This document shows, piece after piece, positions 1-11,335 of a stretch of DNA of 64,000 nucleotides. The notes beneath the pieces were generated by a model. The model saw only the letters and a program-made list of their open reading frames with translations. It did not search any database and was not told the origin of the DNA. Every line of letters starts with the position of its first letter. Positions within the stretch are counted from its first letter, which is position 1. The translations under genes and the position numbers were made by a program. The stretch is from Aquilaria yunnanensis (taxonomy: Eukaryota > Streptophyta > Magnoliopsida > Malvales > Thymelaeaceae), in the NCBI GenBank assembly GCA_039654915.1, contig CM077594.1, forward strand, positions 70,798,393-70,862,392, read 5' to 3'.

Positions 1-330
1 AATCAAAACAACCAAAAATGAACAAAAAAAAAGCCAACTAGTGTTACCTTGTGTTCTCGGTTTTAATCTATTTGTTCTCTTTTGTTTCTTATCTTTTGAT
101 TTTGTTTCCAGCCCTATTAATTGCTCTTGTTTTCATTATTTCTAGCATCCTAGAGTTAATAAAACACCAAAAAAGGAAGGAACCAAGTTCAGGAAGTTTC
201 GGTATCAAAAAGTTGTTTCAAATTATGCAAAATTTCAATAGGTTATTGTCTTAACCGAAAAGAAATCTAACTTTTTGTCTTTCGCAGCAAGGAACTTCAA
301 GAACGAAGTTGTTCTAACATCAAACAGCTA

Positions 331-412
331 GCGAAAACAAAAAAAAAAAAGGGAGAAAAAAAAGAAAAACAAAGAACAAAGAAAAGAAAAAAAAAGAAAA
401 GAGTTTGTAAAA
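331..412 (+). repeat. A/G-rich purine tract in the leader of element V
   Basis: About 80 bases are almost pure A with scattered G, upstream of the gag start. It is too far from either LTR to be the polypurine tract. It is best read as low-complexity leader sequence. Confidence 0.6.
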
Positions 413-706
413 GAAGTTTGCCAAAGTGTTAAACTTTTTGTGCCTACAAACCCTAACCCTTTGTTTTGAGCCTAAAGCTTTTATTTGTGGTTCTTGTGAT
501 CATCAACTGCAAGGGCTTCCTAGAGTCTCTTATAGCTTGTTTAGCCCACCTATTTTGGAGTCAAACTTGGTTTCAAGAATTCAAGTTTTCTTGTGTGCTT
601 TGAGGAAAGTTTTCTTAGAACTTTTGAGGACTCTTTAAATAGCAATATCTCACTAACAAATTGAGTGTTTTTAGTGTTAATCTTTTGAGTGAGACATGTG
701 TGGTGA

Positions 707-1642
707 GTGTGTGAAGATCTTGATTTCAAGAGTATGGAGGGCCAGGAGGATAGGAGGATGGAATTGAGACATAATAAGGAGCCTACCATGAGAGAATTTC
801 AAGAAACTCTCAACAGACTTGTGGGGAGGATTGGGGACATAGACTTGAGATTGCCAAGGAGACCTAATCCCATCTTGCAGCCAAGGAGAGGTCCAAGAAG
901 AGAAGAACCCGAGGAAGAAGAAGGAGTTTGGCATGACCATGGGCTTCCAAGAATGGGGGAGCCAAGGGAGGACAACAATCTTAACTCCATCAAGCTTACC
1001 ATTCCATCCTTCTAAGAGAAGAGTGATTCCGATGCATATTGGGAATGGAAGCAAAAGATTAAGATGGTGTTCAATTGCCATCATTACTCTGAGGAAAAGA
1101 AGGTTAAATTGGCTACCATAAAGTTCACTAATTATGCTCTTGTTTGGTGGAATCAGGATGTTACTTCTAGGAGAAGGAACGAGGAGGAGCCCATACACAC
1201 ATGGAGAGCCCTTAACGCATTAATGAGGAGGAGAATTGTGCCTATCTACTACACTAAAGATCAACGCCTCAAGATTCAAAAGCTAGTGCAAGGCCAAAGC
1301 AGTGTGGAAGACTACAACAAAGACTTGGTGATGACCTTGACCTGAGCCAACATCATTAAGGATGAGGAGACCACCATTGCTAGATTTATTAATGGTCTCA
1401 ATCCTGAGATTGCCAACAAAGTGGAGATGGTACCTTATGTCAACGTGAAGGATTTGCTTCATCATGCCACTAAGGCCGAGAGGATCATCAAAAGGTCCAA
1501 GGCATCCAAGATGTCTCAAGGAGGAATTTCTGCAAGGAGTAAGGATGTAAGAGAAGCACCTAAGCAAAAAGTAAAGGCCACAAGAGGAGACTTGTCTCAG
1601 TCTCAACAACAAAATTCAATCATGCTTACACCACTTTCATGA
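707..1642 (+). pseudogene. gag: gag of element V (Ty3/gypsy Retrotrans_gag), broken by stops
   Basis: One frame runs from an ATG at 707 (a second ATG at 734 may be the real start) to 1642 with two internal stops, TAA at 1013 and TGA at 1343. The middle matches the gypsy gag core: an acidic and lysine-rich stretch ending in VKLATIKFTNYALVWW, then RRR and the QGQSSVEDY block, followed by the ARFINGLNPEIANKVE helix. These are hallmarks of plant gypsy gag proteins that pack the RNA into particles. The basic segment after 1490 may be the RNA-binding linker. No CCHC zinc knuckle is readable downstream. Both stops are one C-to-T change away from a CAA or CGA codon, as in the copia element of this window. 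Not functional. Confidence 0.85.
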
Positions 1643-2783
1643 CAACAAGTCTTCGAAGATCAAAGAAAACTTCAAAGTGAGGTTGAGAGAAGAAAAATAG
1701 TGAAATGTTGAGGGCAAGAGTGATGAGGGGAAAGCTGAGAGAACAACTAAGAGATTAAGTGAGGAGAGTAAACATGAGGGGAAGAAGAGTGGAGAGTTCC
1801 CAAGAGAAGAAATTGAGTGTGAAGTTGAGAGAAGACAAAGTGCAATGAACCCAAGCTGAGTGAAAAAAGAAATACCTATAGAGAAGCCATACTTTCATTT
1901 GACATAATGAAGTCTTCTTCTAGTGTTGTGTTGTCTTCTTTCCAGGACTTAAGTGGATATGAACTACAAGAATCAAGTGAGTTGCTGCGCATCGAAGAAG
2001 TTGGTGTTCCCAATTTTCCAAGTCTTGTCCTATGCATCAAACCAACAAAGGAGGTTAAAAAGGAACAATTTGAGGTAAGTCCAAGTGATTTCATACGCAA
2101 AAGTTTGCCTAACATTGTTTCTTAATCAGTGGTTCAAGGGGAAGAAGATGTTGCAATTCCACCCAAAGTCATTAAGTACAAAGGTGAAAATTTTATGGTT
2201 TCTACACCGAAGGAAGATACTTGGAGAGTAAGTCCAATCATTATACTGTATTTCTTCCTTAAACCTGATTTGATGTGGTTTTGCATGAAAATCTCAAACA
2301 ATGTGTGTTTGCTTGCAATGTTATTTTGAAGAATGATTTTCATGAAACTAGATTAAGAGAATGAAGTAAGCATGAAAATTTGACAAAATGTGGTTTTAAG
2401 TCTTCTAATTCTTTGGTTTTGTCAAATGCTCTTTTGAATTCCATGAGTTTTTCTTGAGAAGAATCTGTTTTGGTGTCTTTTGTTTTTGAATTTGTTAGTT
2501 TTGCATCCATTTCATATTGTTTTGTTTTGCCTCAAGTTAAATCTATTTATTTGGAATTCTTCATGCATAAATTGGTTGTTACCCATGCATTACATACTTC
2601 TTTGATTCCCATTTATATTCAGCCCATTTTGTGTTTAAATTTTTAATTTCCAGCAAGCATTTTTTTGTCATGACACATGCATTACATAAAATTTTAAGCC
2701 TTGATATTTTGCTTTATGTCTGAACTTGAAAGTATTTATTTTGAGTGAAAATTCTGGATTTAAATTTAGCCTTTTAAGGAGAT
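1643..2783 (+). other. Internal region of element V without recognisable coding sequence
   Basis: The first 220 bases are GA-rich and may be the decayed gag C-terminus. The rest is T-rich with only short ORFs. I see no aspartic protease, reverse transcriptase, RNase H or integrase motif in any frame. Confidence 0.5.
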
Positions 2784-3683
2784 ATGTTGAGTTCTTTGTT
2801 TTGTGTCACATCCCATTCACAAAATTTCATGCATTGTGCTGCATATACATGCAAAAATAAGTTTGCCACTAAATTGGTTTCACTTAATCCTAATTATCCC
2901 AATCTCGTTTCCTTTAAAATGCTGAGGATTTTTTTGAAATTCATGCATCCTAGTTTGGTTATTAGTTTAGGCGGCCTTGTGTTCAATTCTTGTTTGGTTG
3001 AATGGCCTATGCAAACTATTGTCTTGACATGCATAACTTGTGTTTTTCATAACCATAACACTTGTGCGAGTTTAGGTCCATTTATTTTAAGTACATACAG
3101 CATCCCTAAGGTAAATTATTCCAACATTTTTTCTAGTTGTGAGAGCAATGTTTTTGAGATGGCAAAGGCAATGAAAGTGATGCCTAGAGTTAAGATGAAA
3201 ATTGTGCCAACTTTTAGATTTTTTGTGCTAATTGCATCTAACTTTGTTTTTGAACCTGGAGGTATCAAAATTATCATTGCATTTGGATATTGGTTCAAGT
3301 TTTTCACAAGATTAGAGCTCCATACACAAGCATTCCATGTTATTGGTGCTTATGTGCAATGTAAGTGCTTACGTGTTGATTATTTCATCCTTATTGATTC
3401 AATTCCCTTTTCTAATGTAGGTTTTGATTCGAGGATGAATCCTTCTAAGGAGGGGGGAGTTGATATGATCAAGGAACGCACAACCAAGGATGGTAAGGGC
3501 ATATTGAAGATAACTAGTGGACCATTGATAAGGAAGAAGGGTAAGGAGCTCACTAGTGCACTTCAAGCATCTGTCTCAAGCTTTTTCATGGAGAATGGGC
3601 TTGGAATTTTGCAAGGAGCTGCTGGAACATGCAAGGAATCATATGGAGATGATGGCCAAGCTTGGATTTTGAAAGATTGGTGA
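2784..3683 (+). pseudogene. Open frame in element V whose end resembles a gypsy polyprotein C-terminal tail
   Basis: A 299-codon frame is open here. Its first two thirds are rich in F, C, I and N and look like chance translation of T-rich DNA. The last part, from about 3413, is different: FDSRMNPSKEGG, then a GPLIRKKGKEL block and an amphipathic ALQASVSSF stretch. Plant gypsy polyproteins often finish with an FDSRTNP-like, acidic or glycine-rich segment followed by GP(M/I)TR(A/S)(R/K)AK and a short helix, so I read 3413-3683 as a surviving pol tail joined to non-coding DNA. This is family knowledge plus inference. I would not call the whole ORF a gene. Confidence 0.4.
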
Positions 3684-4220
3684 TATTCTAGTATAAAAAT
3701 CATATCTTGAGCTAAACAAATCAAAATTGAGTAATTCTTGATTCATCGGAAAGCTAACATCTGCAGATACAAATCATATACAGACCATGAAACCCAGTTT
3801 GAACGTTAAGGGGGTCCAATTTAGCTTCAAAGTTGTGATTGTGAGTTATCACTGGTTCGGAAGCAGTTGCGGTATTTTGGGCATATCGTTGGCTTTAGAT
3901 GTCCGTTTTGTGTGATTCAACTGTTGTTTCAAAGCTAAGAAATAGATCTAAAACTTTAATGCTTTGCATTATGAGAAATCATGGCTACATCAAGGTCAAA
4001 TTTTGGCTTGAATTTGTAGACACAAGCAAGAACCCTAAGGAGCCCTTAAAGTGCACCCGAGAAGACTATTTTGGGGTGGCCCAATCTTGTATTGTAACAT
4101 ATTTTATTTTATTTTCCTATTTAGTTACATTATTTATGACGTTATTTAGGCTATGGAAGTGACTCAGGTCGTTTAGGATAAAGTGAATTTGCTGCCCACG
4201 TTAAACATGTTCAAAGTAGG
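3684..4220 (+). other. 3' untranslated stretch of element V
   Basis: No coding signal is seen between the tail ORF and the putative LTR. An 87-codon ORF at 3899-4162 has no recognisable domain. No clear polypurine tract precedes 4221. Confidence 0.4.
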
Positions 4221-4587
4221 TGTTAGAATCCTAGTTTGACTAGGTTTTCTTAAGTCTTTTGTACCTAGGTTTCCTATGTGACTTAAGCTGCAAATTTTTT
4301 TATGTCTTTACCCTAGTTTAGGCCTATATATAGGCACATATTCTGGTTGTAAAACACAGCCTTGATATGAAATAATATTGCTACTTTGAAGAGAAATTCT
4401 CTTTTGTTCTTTGAGGATTACCTTGGTGCACAAGTTGCTTGTGTTCTTGGATTTCTTATACTTCTTGTTTCTAATCACAGGTTAATTAGGGGTGGGGGTT
4501 TAAATCTAGTCTCTTTGATGTCTTGGTGAGCTTTAAAAACATCTTAGGCACGTTTCATGGTCTTTATACCATTGGGGTTTGCATCAC
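4221..4587 (+). repeat. Putative 3' LTR of element V
   Basis: The segment starts TGTTAGAATCC and ends near CATCACA just before W's pol resumes. It contains a TATA box about 100 bases in and a typical U5-like pyrimidine-rich end. Only one copy is in the window, so length (about 370 bp) and ends are estimates. Confidence 0.5.
4325..4332 (+). promoter_or_regulatory. TATA box of the element V LTR
   Basis: TATATATA preceded by GGCC and followed by GGCAC, in the expected position for an LTR promoter. Transcript start would be about 30 bases downstream. Confidence 0.55.
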
Positions 4588-4590
4588 AAA

Positions 4591-4807
4591 TAGTTGGAAC
4601 CTAACTTGACATATGAATAAAAACCAATAGCTATCTTAGCCAAGGACACCAGAAGTTTAAGAAACCAGCTCCTCCCCATGATTAAAGTTCTGTGATCACA
4701 CCATTCTGAAAAGAAAGCAACATGGGAAACTGAGAAAAGCCTTATGGAAAGGTATCCTACAGAAAACCCGAAGCTAAAGGCCATTTTGGAGGACCAAAAT
4801 TTTTAAG
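4591..4807 (+). pseudogene. Chromodomain-bearing pol C-terminus of element W (Ty3/gypsy, Tekay/Del-like)
   Basis: The plus strand encodes LEPNLTYE, a stop, KPIAILAKDTRSLRN, a hydrophobic strand IKVL, a stop, SHHSEKKATWETE and a final LMERYP. This is the integrase-linked chromodomain of chromoviral gypsy elements, which is thought to steer integration to heterochromatin. A less damaged copy of the same segment lies at 55040-55265. Stops are TAA after LTYE and TGA after IKVL. Everything upstream is missing because V is inserted directly before it. The frame ends in DQNF and a stop, immediately before the LTR. Confidence 0.82.
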
Positions 4808-4808
4808 G

Positions 4809-7800
4809 GTGTGAGAATTACAAGTGTGGCATAATGGTAAAAAAAACCTATATATTGTGTATTTCTCTTCATAGTGATTGAAGTGTGAGGGGTAAAAGAT
4901 ATAATGAACACCTCCTTAAAAGTGTTCTAAGTTGGTAATTTGGCCGCCAAGAAAAGCCTAAAGGATTGCTTGTTTTTCAAGTAACCTATGGACCTTTTTG
5001 TAAGGTTTTCAAAATTCTCACTTGCAAAACTCTCAAGAAAGAGCCTTGGATAGTTATGGGAAAGATATGAATGGTATGAAAGTGCTATTGGTGGACCAAA
5101 TTGCTCATGGAAGACAAGTTTGGACAAAGGAAGCACTAAAGGCATTATGGACCTGAATGTCTTAGTATAAACCTAAAGGTGTTCAAGCTTTTCACTTAAG
5201 TCAAATGGTGGAATTGTGGGGTTATCCCACCATGGGGGAGGCAGCTATATCTTGAAGAATAGTAAAAAATATGTGAAAAATGTGGACTTATAGGCTTATC
5301 ACAAACAAATCATGCTTATGGGCAAAGAAAATGACATAAAGCATGATTAAGGCTAATAAGTACGTTTAGTGCCCTAAAGCTAATTTAAGAAGCCAAACTC
5401 AATTTTTTCTTCTCTCATATTCAACCCAACCAGCCACCGCCCTCCTCCACACTTCTTCCATAGCTCCTCCATAGCCACCATACCTCAAAGATTGAAATTG
5501 AAGGCAAAAGGAAGCAATTGGAAAAAACTAGAGCTATTGCTTGAATACTTCAAAGATCAAGCTTCAAATTTGGCCTACTCATCTTGGTAAGGGTTCTCTT
5601 GCTCCCATGGATTGTTTACTATATTTTTAAGAGTTCATGGAGCTAGGGCTAAGCTTGGAAGAGATCCATGAGCTTGATGAACCAAGCTTAGTAAGGGGAG
5701 TGCACTTATTGAAGGTTTTGTGACCTAGTGTGAAGTGCACAGTGATGGCAGCAAATTTAAGGGTTTCTAGAGCCCAAAGTTAGTACAAACTAGTGTTAAA
5801 ACTCTCCTAAGGCCAAGCTTATGCTTGTGCTGGGTTGCCATAGTGATTTACTTAAGTTTATTGCATGTTTTATGGACTAACGTATGGTTTATGTCGCTGC
5901 CGCATTTCATGTGTTTGTTGGTTATGAAGGGCTTCAGCATTTGGTTGCTATATCTTGTATATATGCATTGTGGGTTTCTATTTTAGTGTCTTTGGATGTA
6001 GGTTTTAATGAGTGTCATGTTTCCTTAACAAACCAAGTGTTTCCCTTACTATGTTTAACAAAGAGACCTACTCCCCTCAATTCTGCCATTTCAACTACAG
6101 GAAAAAGATCACATTCAAACTAACCATTTTCAATTGATTTTTTATCTAAAAATTTAGTTACATGAACTTCCATGTGTCTAGTTATGATCTGGGAAGTTTG
6201 GTGATTTTAGGAGCACATGTGGTATTTTTAGTGATGGTGCTTATTGTGTTATGCAGCAGCTATCCACCATCCTATTTTTGGAGTCCATTGTATCTTAGGC
6301 AGTCATGTAACTTAGGGTATGTATTTAGCTAATGTAAGACCATTATGTAGTGCATTTTTCCATGTACATGTAGTGCATGTAAAATGAGACGAGTTTGTGA
6401 ACATTTGAGTAATGTTTTGGCTATGTATGTGACGTGATGTAAAACATCCTAAGTGTGAATGATAGGTTGCTTACCTGTAAATTCTGTTTTAGCCACATAA
6501 AGTTGATAGATGCAAGAGCATGAAATTCCTATATGTATTTGACATGTATGAGATAGTCTTGGAGGGCTTACACCTTGTGACTGAAGTGTTTGCACAATTA
6601 TGAAATTTTTTATGGGCAAAATGGTCATAAAGTGACCAGATATTTGACTTTGCACCTAAAGTTTAATATCTCTATGTGTGAAATGAATTTTCGCATAAAA
6701 TTTTGACCACATCTAGAGAACATCTAGATGTTGAATTGGGAATTAGAATTTCTAAATTTGGAGCCTTGTAGCTAAAAATATTGATAGCCGAAGTGCTATC
6801 GCCCTGACCACCTACCGACCACGGGAAAGAGAGAGCCAGACACCTAAGGCATACGACCTCGGAAAGGACTCCGGAGTCAAAAAAGTCATACACCTGAGGC
6901 ACACGACCTCGGTATCTCATCAATTCCAACTTCGGAAGCTAGCGTCGTGCCTCCTTCGGGAGGGCGACCAAACCAGCTTCAGGGGAGAAAGACCAACCAC
7001 CCCCTATAGGAGAAAGCCCCCCGAAGACGTAGACACCGAAGTTCCAGCCCGACTCCAGCAAAGGGCCCCTTACCCCGAAGTGAGACATCAACCAAAGGGA
7101 CCTTGATTGTACGGCAAGAGCCATCAAGGAGTCCCTGACACTACTCTCATATACGTCTCTGACACGCCACTCCAAACACGCTCTAACATGCCATCGCAGC
7201 ATACGTCCTGTCACACAGGGCTACACTTACCATGGCTCGCGGACCGAGGAGCGAGCAGGTGGTTAGGGGTCCCCACGCCCAAAAGTATGAACATCATCCA
7301 TCCATACATGTGCCACAATCTGAAGGCATCACCCCCTCCCTTATGTACCAAGGAAATGGCCACAAGGAGGGGGGCTCCCCTAGAGAGAGAGAGGGAAAAA
7401 GAGGACAGAGAGGCCGGAAAACAGAGAACGCTCTCCTCCCTCCGCCTAAATACTCTCCCTTCAGCCCTCGAAAAGACACGCCAGGCAAGAGTCCCTTATG
7501 CTTATTACTGTGTCCCCTTCTCTCTAATAGCACTGACTTGGGCGTCAGAGGTTCCCCCCGGTAAAACCACCCCGGGGGCTTCCTAACCCCTATTTTCTGA
7601 GTGTTTTAGCTAGGTCTCCCTAAAGGATCTCTGCTCCAGGCTCTCTCCCATGCCGGAAGTCTTTCCCGTCCTGACCAGCCACGGTACCAAGAGGCTGCCG
7701 GCCACCACTTAAGGTGACCCTCTCAGGGTACCTTCTTGTACCTCCAGGACCCCCTGCTGCCCACACCGCTGCACACAGTGGAGATGCTGGCTCCGCCTAA

Positions 7801-8332
7801 CCGGACCGCATTAGATGCTGGCTCCGCACCTCTAGACAACATCAAATATGACGTTGCAAACTTACCTAAGTTACTGTTCATTTGGTCAAAATTTTGTAAC
7901 CAATTTAAAAAATCCATAATTTGGTCCATAGGCGAGCTATTGATCTAAAGCCAAATTCCATGATTTTCTTAAAGACTCCAATTGATAATTAAGTGAAGAA
8001 AATAAGGGGTACATAGCTAGATTAATACATTTTTTTAACAAGTTTCAAGTGCAGTGGCTAGTTACTTAAACTTAACAAGACTACCTAATATGTGGTAGCC
8101 AAGATTAAGACTTGTGCTAGTGTTTTCCTTCATTACTGTCATGGTATCCATAAAATGTGAATATGTGTGTAATGGTTGGACCAATATGCATGCATTTACA
8201 TAGTACCCAAGAAGGCCACTTAGGTATGGACACTAAGGGTATTGTTCTAATGGCCTACAAAACATACCAACCCTGGGAGTTTTAAATGCATAATTTTGGC
8301 ATCATAACCGGACTACCCCTGAGTGGGTAACA
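4809..8332 (+). repeat. 3' LTR of element W (Tekay/Del-like), split by a Tat solo LTR
   Basis: It matches, in the same order, the other large LTRs of the window (55911 onward on +, 62033 onward on -). It lacks about the first 25 bases (the TGTTACCACCTC end) and the polypurine tract because of a small deletion at the junction near 4809. It ends in GAGTGGGTAACA at 8332, the reverse complement of the TGTTAC start, as an LTR should. Without the inserted solo LTR it is about 2.46 kb. After 8332 the sequence switches abruptly to minus-strand integrase of element Z, so this is the right-hand edge of W. Confidence 0.88.
6782..7844 (+). mobile_element. Tat-family solo LTR with perfect TSD AATAT
   Basis: The 1,063-bp GC-rich block begins TGATAGCC and ends GACAACATCA. 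It is flanked by AATAT at 6777-6781 and 7845-7849, and the W LTR is continuous across it. It is the reverse complement, end to end, of the LTRs at 38700-39745 and 45400-46444, so it belongs to the same family in the opposite orientation. With no internal sequence and intact duplications it is a solo LTR left by LTR-LTR recombination. ORFs inside it (up to 159 codons) are chance frames in GC-rich DNA. Confidence 0.93.
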
Positions 8333-9628
8333 AATGTACCTTGGAGTAAGCTCACTTTTTTTACCAAATCTGATGGTACCTTTAGTTGGTGCTACTTTGA
8401 GCCACACTTTATCACCAACCTAAAACTCCAAGTTTCTTCTTCTTTTATTCACATAAGCAGTGGTCCTTTCATTAGCTATCCTTAATCTTTCCTGTATCTT
8501 CCTAATTTTTCTTGTTGTTTCTTTGATGTTTTCTGGGCCTAACTATAGCCTATCTGAGGCTTCTACCCAACAATGTGGTGTCATGCACCTTCTCCTGTAA
8601 ATGGCTTCATAAAGTGCCCCACCGATGGTGCTTTGATAACTGTTGTTATATGAAAATTCCACCAATGGCAAATGTTGGTCCCATTCACCCTTGAAATCCA
8701 ACACACAGCTCATAAGCATATCATCTAGTATCTGTATCACCCTTTCAGTTTGGTCATCAGTATGAGGGTGATAAGCAGTACCCAAGTAGATTTTGGTAAC
8801 AAGTGCTTTGTGAGAAGCACTCCAAAACTGAGCTGCAAATCTTGGATCTCTATCAGATACAATGGAGTCTAGTATTCCATGTAGCCTCACTATCTCTTAG
8901 ATATACATCTGAGCCAACTTCTCTAGGGAATCTGTGAGTTTCATAGGTAAGAAGTGGGCACATTTTGTTAGCCTATCTATGATGACCCAGATTGTCTCAT
9001 GCCTTAATCTGGTCATAGGCAACCCAGTCAAAAAGTCCATGGTCATGTTGCCCCACTTTCTTATTGGTATAGGTAGAGTCTATAGGGTACCAGTTGGCTT
9101 ATGGTATTCTACCTTTACCCTCTGGCATATGGCACATTTGGAGACATAAGTAGTTATGTCTCTCCTCATGTTTGGCCACCAAAAGTAAGTCTTCAAGTCT
9201 TTGTACATTTTCTTACTTCCAGGATGGATATTCAGTTTACTTGTGTGAGCTTCTTCAAGTATCTCATTTTTTAGTTCTTGCCCACTAGGCACATATTTTC
9301 TTTCCTTGAAGTACTGTAATTCTTGCTTATAGGCAAAGGATTCATACAAGAACCCTTTGTCTTCCCCTAAAATCTTTTTCTAGCTTGGGTATGCTTTTTA
9401 TGGCTTTCTTATTTCTTCAATCCACCCAGACTGAATAGTTAATGTTTTGACTTGTGCTTCTTCCCACTGTTGCCACTTATGCCAAAGGCATAGTAGATTC
9501 TTCTACTCATCATGATTAGCTATGGATCCTCATTTCAGAAAACTCATGTACTTCCTACCTAAGGCATCTACTACCAAATTGCCTTTTCCCTTTGTGTACT
9601 CTATACTGCAGTCATAGTTCTTGACGTA
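8333..9628 (-). pseudogene. Integrase region of element Z
   Basis: Read from 9628 down, the minus strand gives the RNase H/integrase linker, then the HHCC zinc-binding domain (9349-9080: [25 protein letters not shown], then CAICQ), and the catalytic core (8890-8543: SDRDPRF with the second catalytic Asp, then TAYHPHTDDQTERV and the region with the final Glu). The segment after it shows the start of the C-terminal GPF/Y-type domain and stops abruptly at RYI at 8333 where W is inserted. Stops and frame changes separate the pieces. In the catalytic stretch the usual NGQ is DDQ, a further sign of decay. Integrase would insert the cDNA copy into the genome. This one cannot. Confidence 0.85.
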
Positions 9629-9960
9629 CTTTATGTTACCTACTCCAGGGTAGTCCAGTTATGGTGCCAAAATTGTGCATTTAACACTCCCAGGATTGGT
9701 ATGTTTTGTAGGCCATCAGAACAACACCCTTAATGTGCATACCCAGGTGGCCCTCTTAGGCACTATGTAAATGCATGCTTATTGGTCCAGCCATTACAAA
9801 CATATTCACATTATATGTATACCATGGCAACAAGGAAGGAAAACACAACCACAAGTGATAACATTGGATACAACACATCAGGCAATCTTATTAAGTATAA
9901 GTGATCACCCACAGCACCTGAAATTTCTTCCAAAAAACTGTAGTAATCCATCCATGTAAC

Positions 9961-11335
9961 TGTTAGTGTTGTGCCCAAAAAGCCAATCATGAGATGATTG
10001 TATTTTTGCACATTGAGTCATGATATTTTATTGAGGCATTAATCCAACAATTATATTTGTTGTTTTTTTTCTGCGTAACATAATAAACATAATTGTAACC
10101 CTAGAATAATGATATTCTTAAACGTCCCTAGTATAGTATTATTGTGGAGTGGGTTGCAATAACACATAATGACTAACATATGTGGAGACTAATATGAGAT
10201 ATGTAGTCTACATATGGGTACAAGTTAAAGAACTTGTGTACTGGACCGACCCACCATGAGAACACTTCATGGATCGTTATGAGTGTCATAAGTGATTCTG
10301 ATAATGATCATGGTATATGTAGTCCTTCGACCTAAGATCGTCAAGGTTCCCTACATGTGAGTCACATACATTGATACTTTCCTTTGTTGCTCATAACTGA
10401 GTGAACATGAAGGAGGTTGGGTATGTCACATATCATGCGCAGGGATTTGTACGATCAAGATGGGATTTGTCCCTCCTATGTAACGGGAGTGATAACTTCG
10501 AGGCCCTTGATAGAGTAAGACTTAGAAAAATGCATGGCCATACTCGGATGAGTTCATATACGATATCAATGTCATCAGTTTAAGTTGGTCTACTCGATAA
10601 TCAAGAAACCAAAGATTGGGCTATACGAGTGTGATACATTCCATGTCTCGTGCTTAGTCTTGATATCTTGGACAAAGGGACAATGGCATATATCGGTGAT
10701 GATCATAAAGGTTAAGTTGAATCACCGACAATCTTGTCACTTGGGTAGCAATGATGTGTTGCTAGACACCGCTCATTGCTTATGATCATAAATGTGATTT
10801 ATGATCATTGCCAACATGGCAAAAGCCTATTGGGTCACACACATAAAGGTATTTGGATCATTAGAGTGCATGGGCTAATAATTTGGGTTTTGGTTTCACA
10901 ATAATTTCGTGTTAATAATGGGCCCAATAGTTGAGCCATTATTAAGCCCGAAATTAAAGCCTAATTGGATTAAGGCTTTGAAACCCATTAGGCCTAGAAG
11001 TTGAGTCTCAATATAAATACAACTTCTAGTGAGAAATTTGCAGGTCTCCTTGTCCTAGCCTCCCAAAAGGATAGCCGCACTCTTCTCTTGTAATTCCTTG
11101 GAGGATGCAAGCTAGCACTGCGAGCGCAAGAGAAATGCATCTGCTGGGACATGGTGGAAGCGTGGTGATCCCGAGAGGCTCGTGTGGATACCATAGAGAG
11201 CCTGAACACGTCAACTATTTGGGTTTTGTGATTCGACTCTACAGTTGAGTGAGAGATCTCAACCAAAAATTAGGTATGAAAATTTTTGAACACCCAGTTT
11301 ACCCCGTTTCACTTGGATCCTGGAGGGTTTCAGTT
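9961..11335 (+). repeat. 5' LTR of the copia element (3' end truncated)
   Basis: It aligns with the 3' LTR (16360-17776) from TGTTAGTG through GAGGGTTTCAGTT at about 11335, then diverges. The last roughly 40 bases, including the CCCAACA end, are missing and no primer-binding site follows. A TATAAATA box is at 11012-11019, about 1,050 bases into the LTR. Confidence 0.9.
11012..11019 (+). promoter_or_regulatory. TATA box of the copia 5' LTR
   Basis: TATAAATA in a context (GAGTCTCA before, CAACTT after) conserved in all five LTR copies: 11012, 17416, 31909, 35031, and reversed at 53585. It marks the U3/R border region. Confidence 0.65.

Larger units (their letters stand above)
1..4587 (+). mobile_element. 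Element V: gag-bearing, pol-poor Ty3/gypsy retrotransposon remnant (5' end outside window)
   Basis: The stretch reads as the internal region and 3' LTR of one plus-strand LTR retrotransposon. In order it has an A/G-rich leader, a broken gag, about 2.5 kb with no recognisable protease, reverse transcriptase or integrase, a short piece resembling the C-terminal tail of gypsy polyproteins, and a small LTR with a TATA box. That layout fits a large non-autonomous derivative that would need enzymes from a relative. It interrupts the pol tail of element W, whose coding sequence resumes at about 4591. The 5' LTR and left target duplication lie outside the window, so the outer boundary cannot be proved. 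Confidence 0.65.

Noticed and set aside
1643..2343. Short ORFs that could be a zinc knuckle or protease of V
   Set aside because: No CCHC or D(S/T)G motif is found in any frame.
2784..3300. Long ORF start that could be a membrane protein gene of the host
   Set aside because: The hydrophobic composition follows from T-rich DNA, there is no promoter or intron signal, and the frame lies inside element V. Only the last part resembles a known protein tail.
7107..7586. ORFs of 159 and 110 codons in a GC-rich block
   Set aside because: They lie in the Tat solo LTR and do not keep their frames in the two other LTR copies.
10994..11266. Conserved 60-104-codon antisense ORFs in all five copia LTR copies (also near 17400, 31800, 34915, 53395)
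   Set aside because: All are the same LTR segment, so conservation reflects common descent. Starts and ends differ among copies and no domain is recognisable. A codon-level test across many copies would be needed to revive it.
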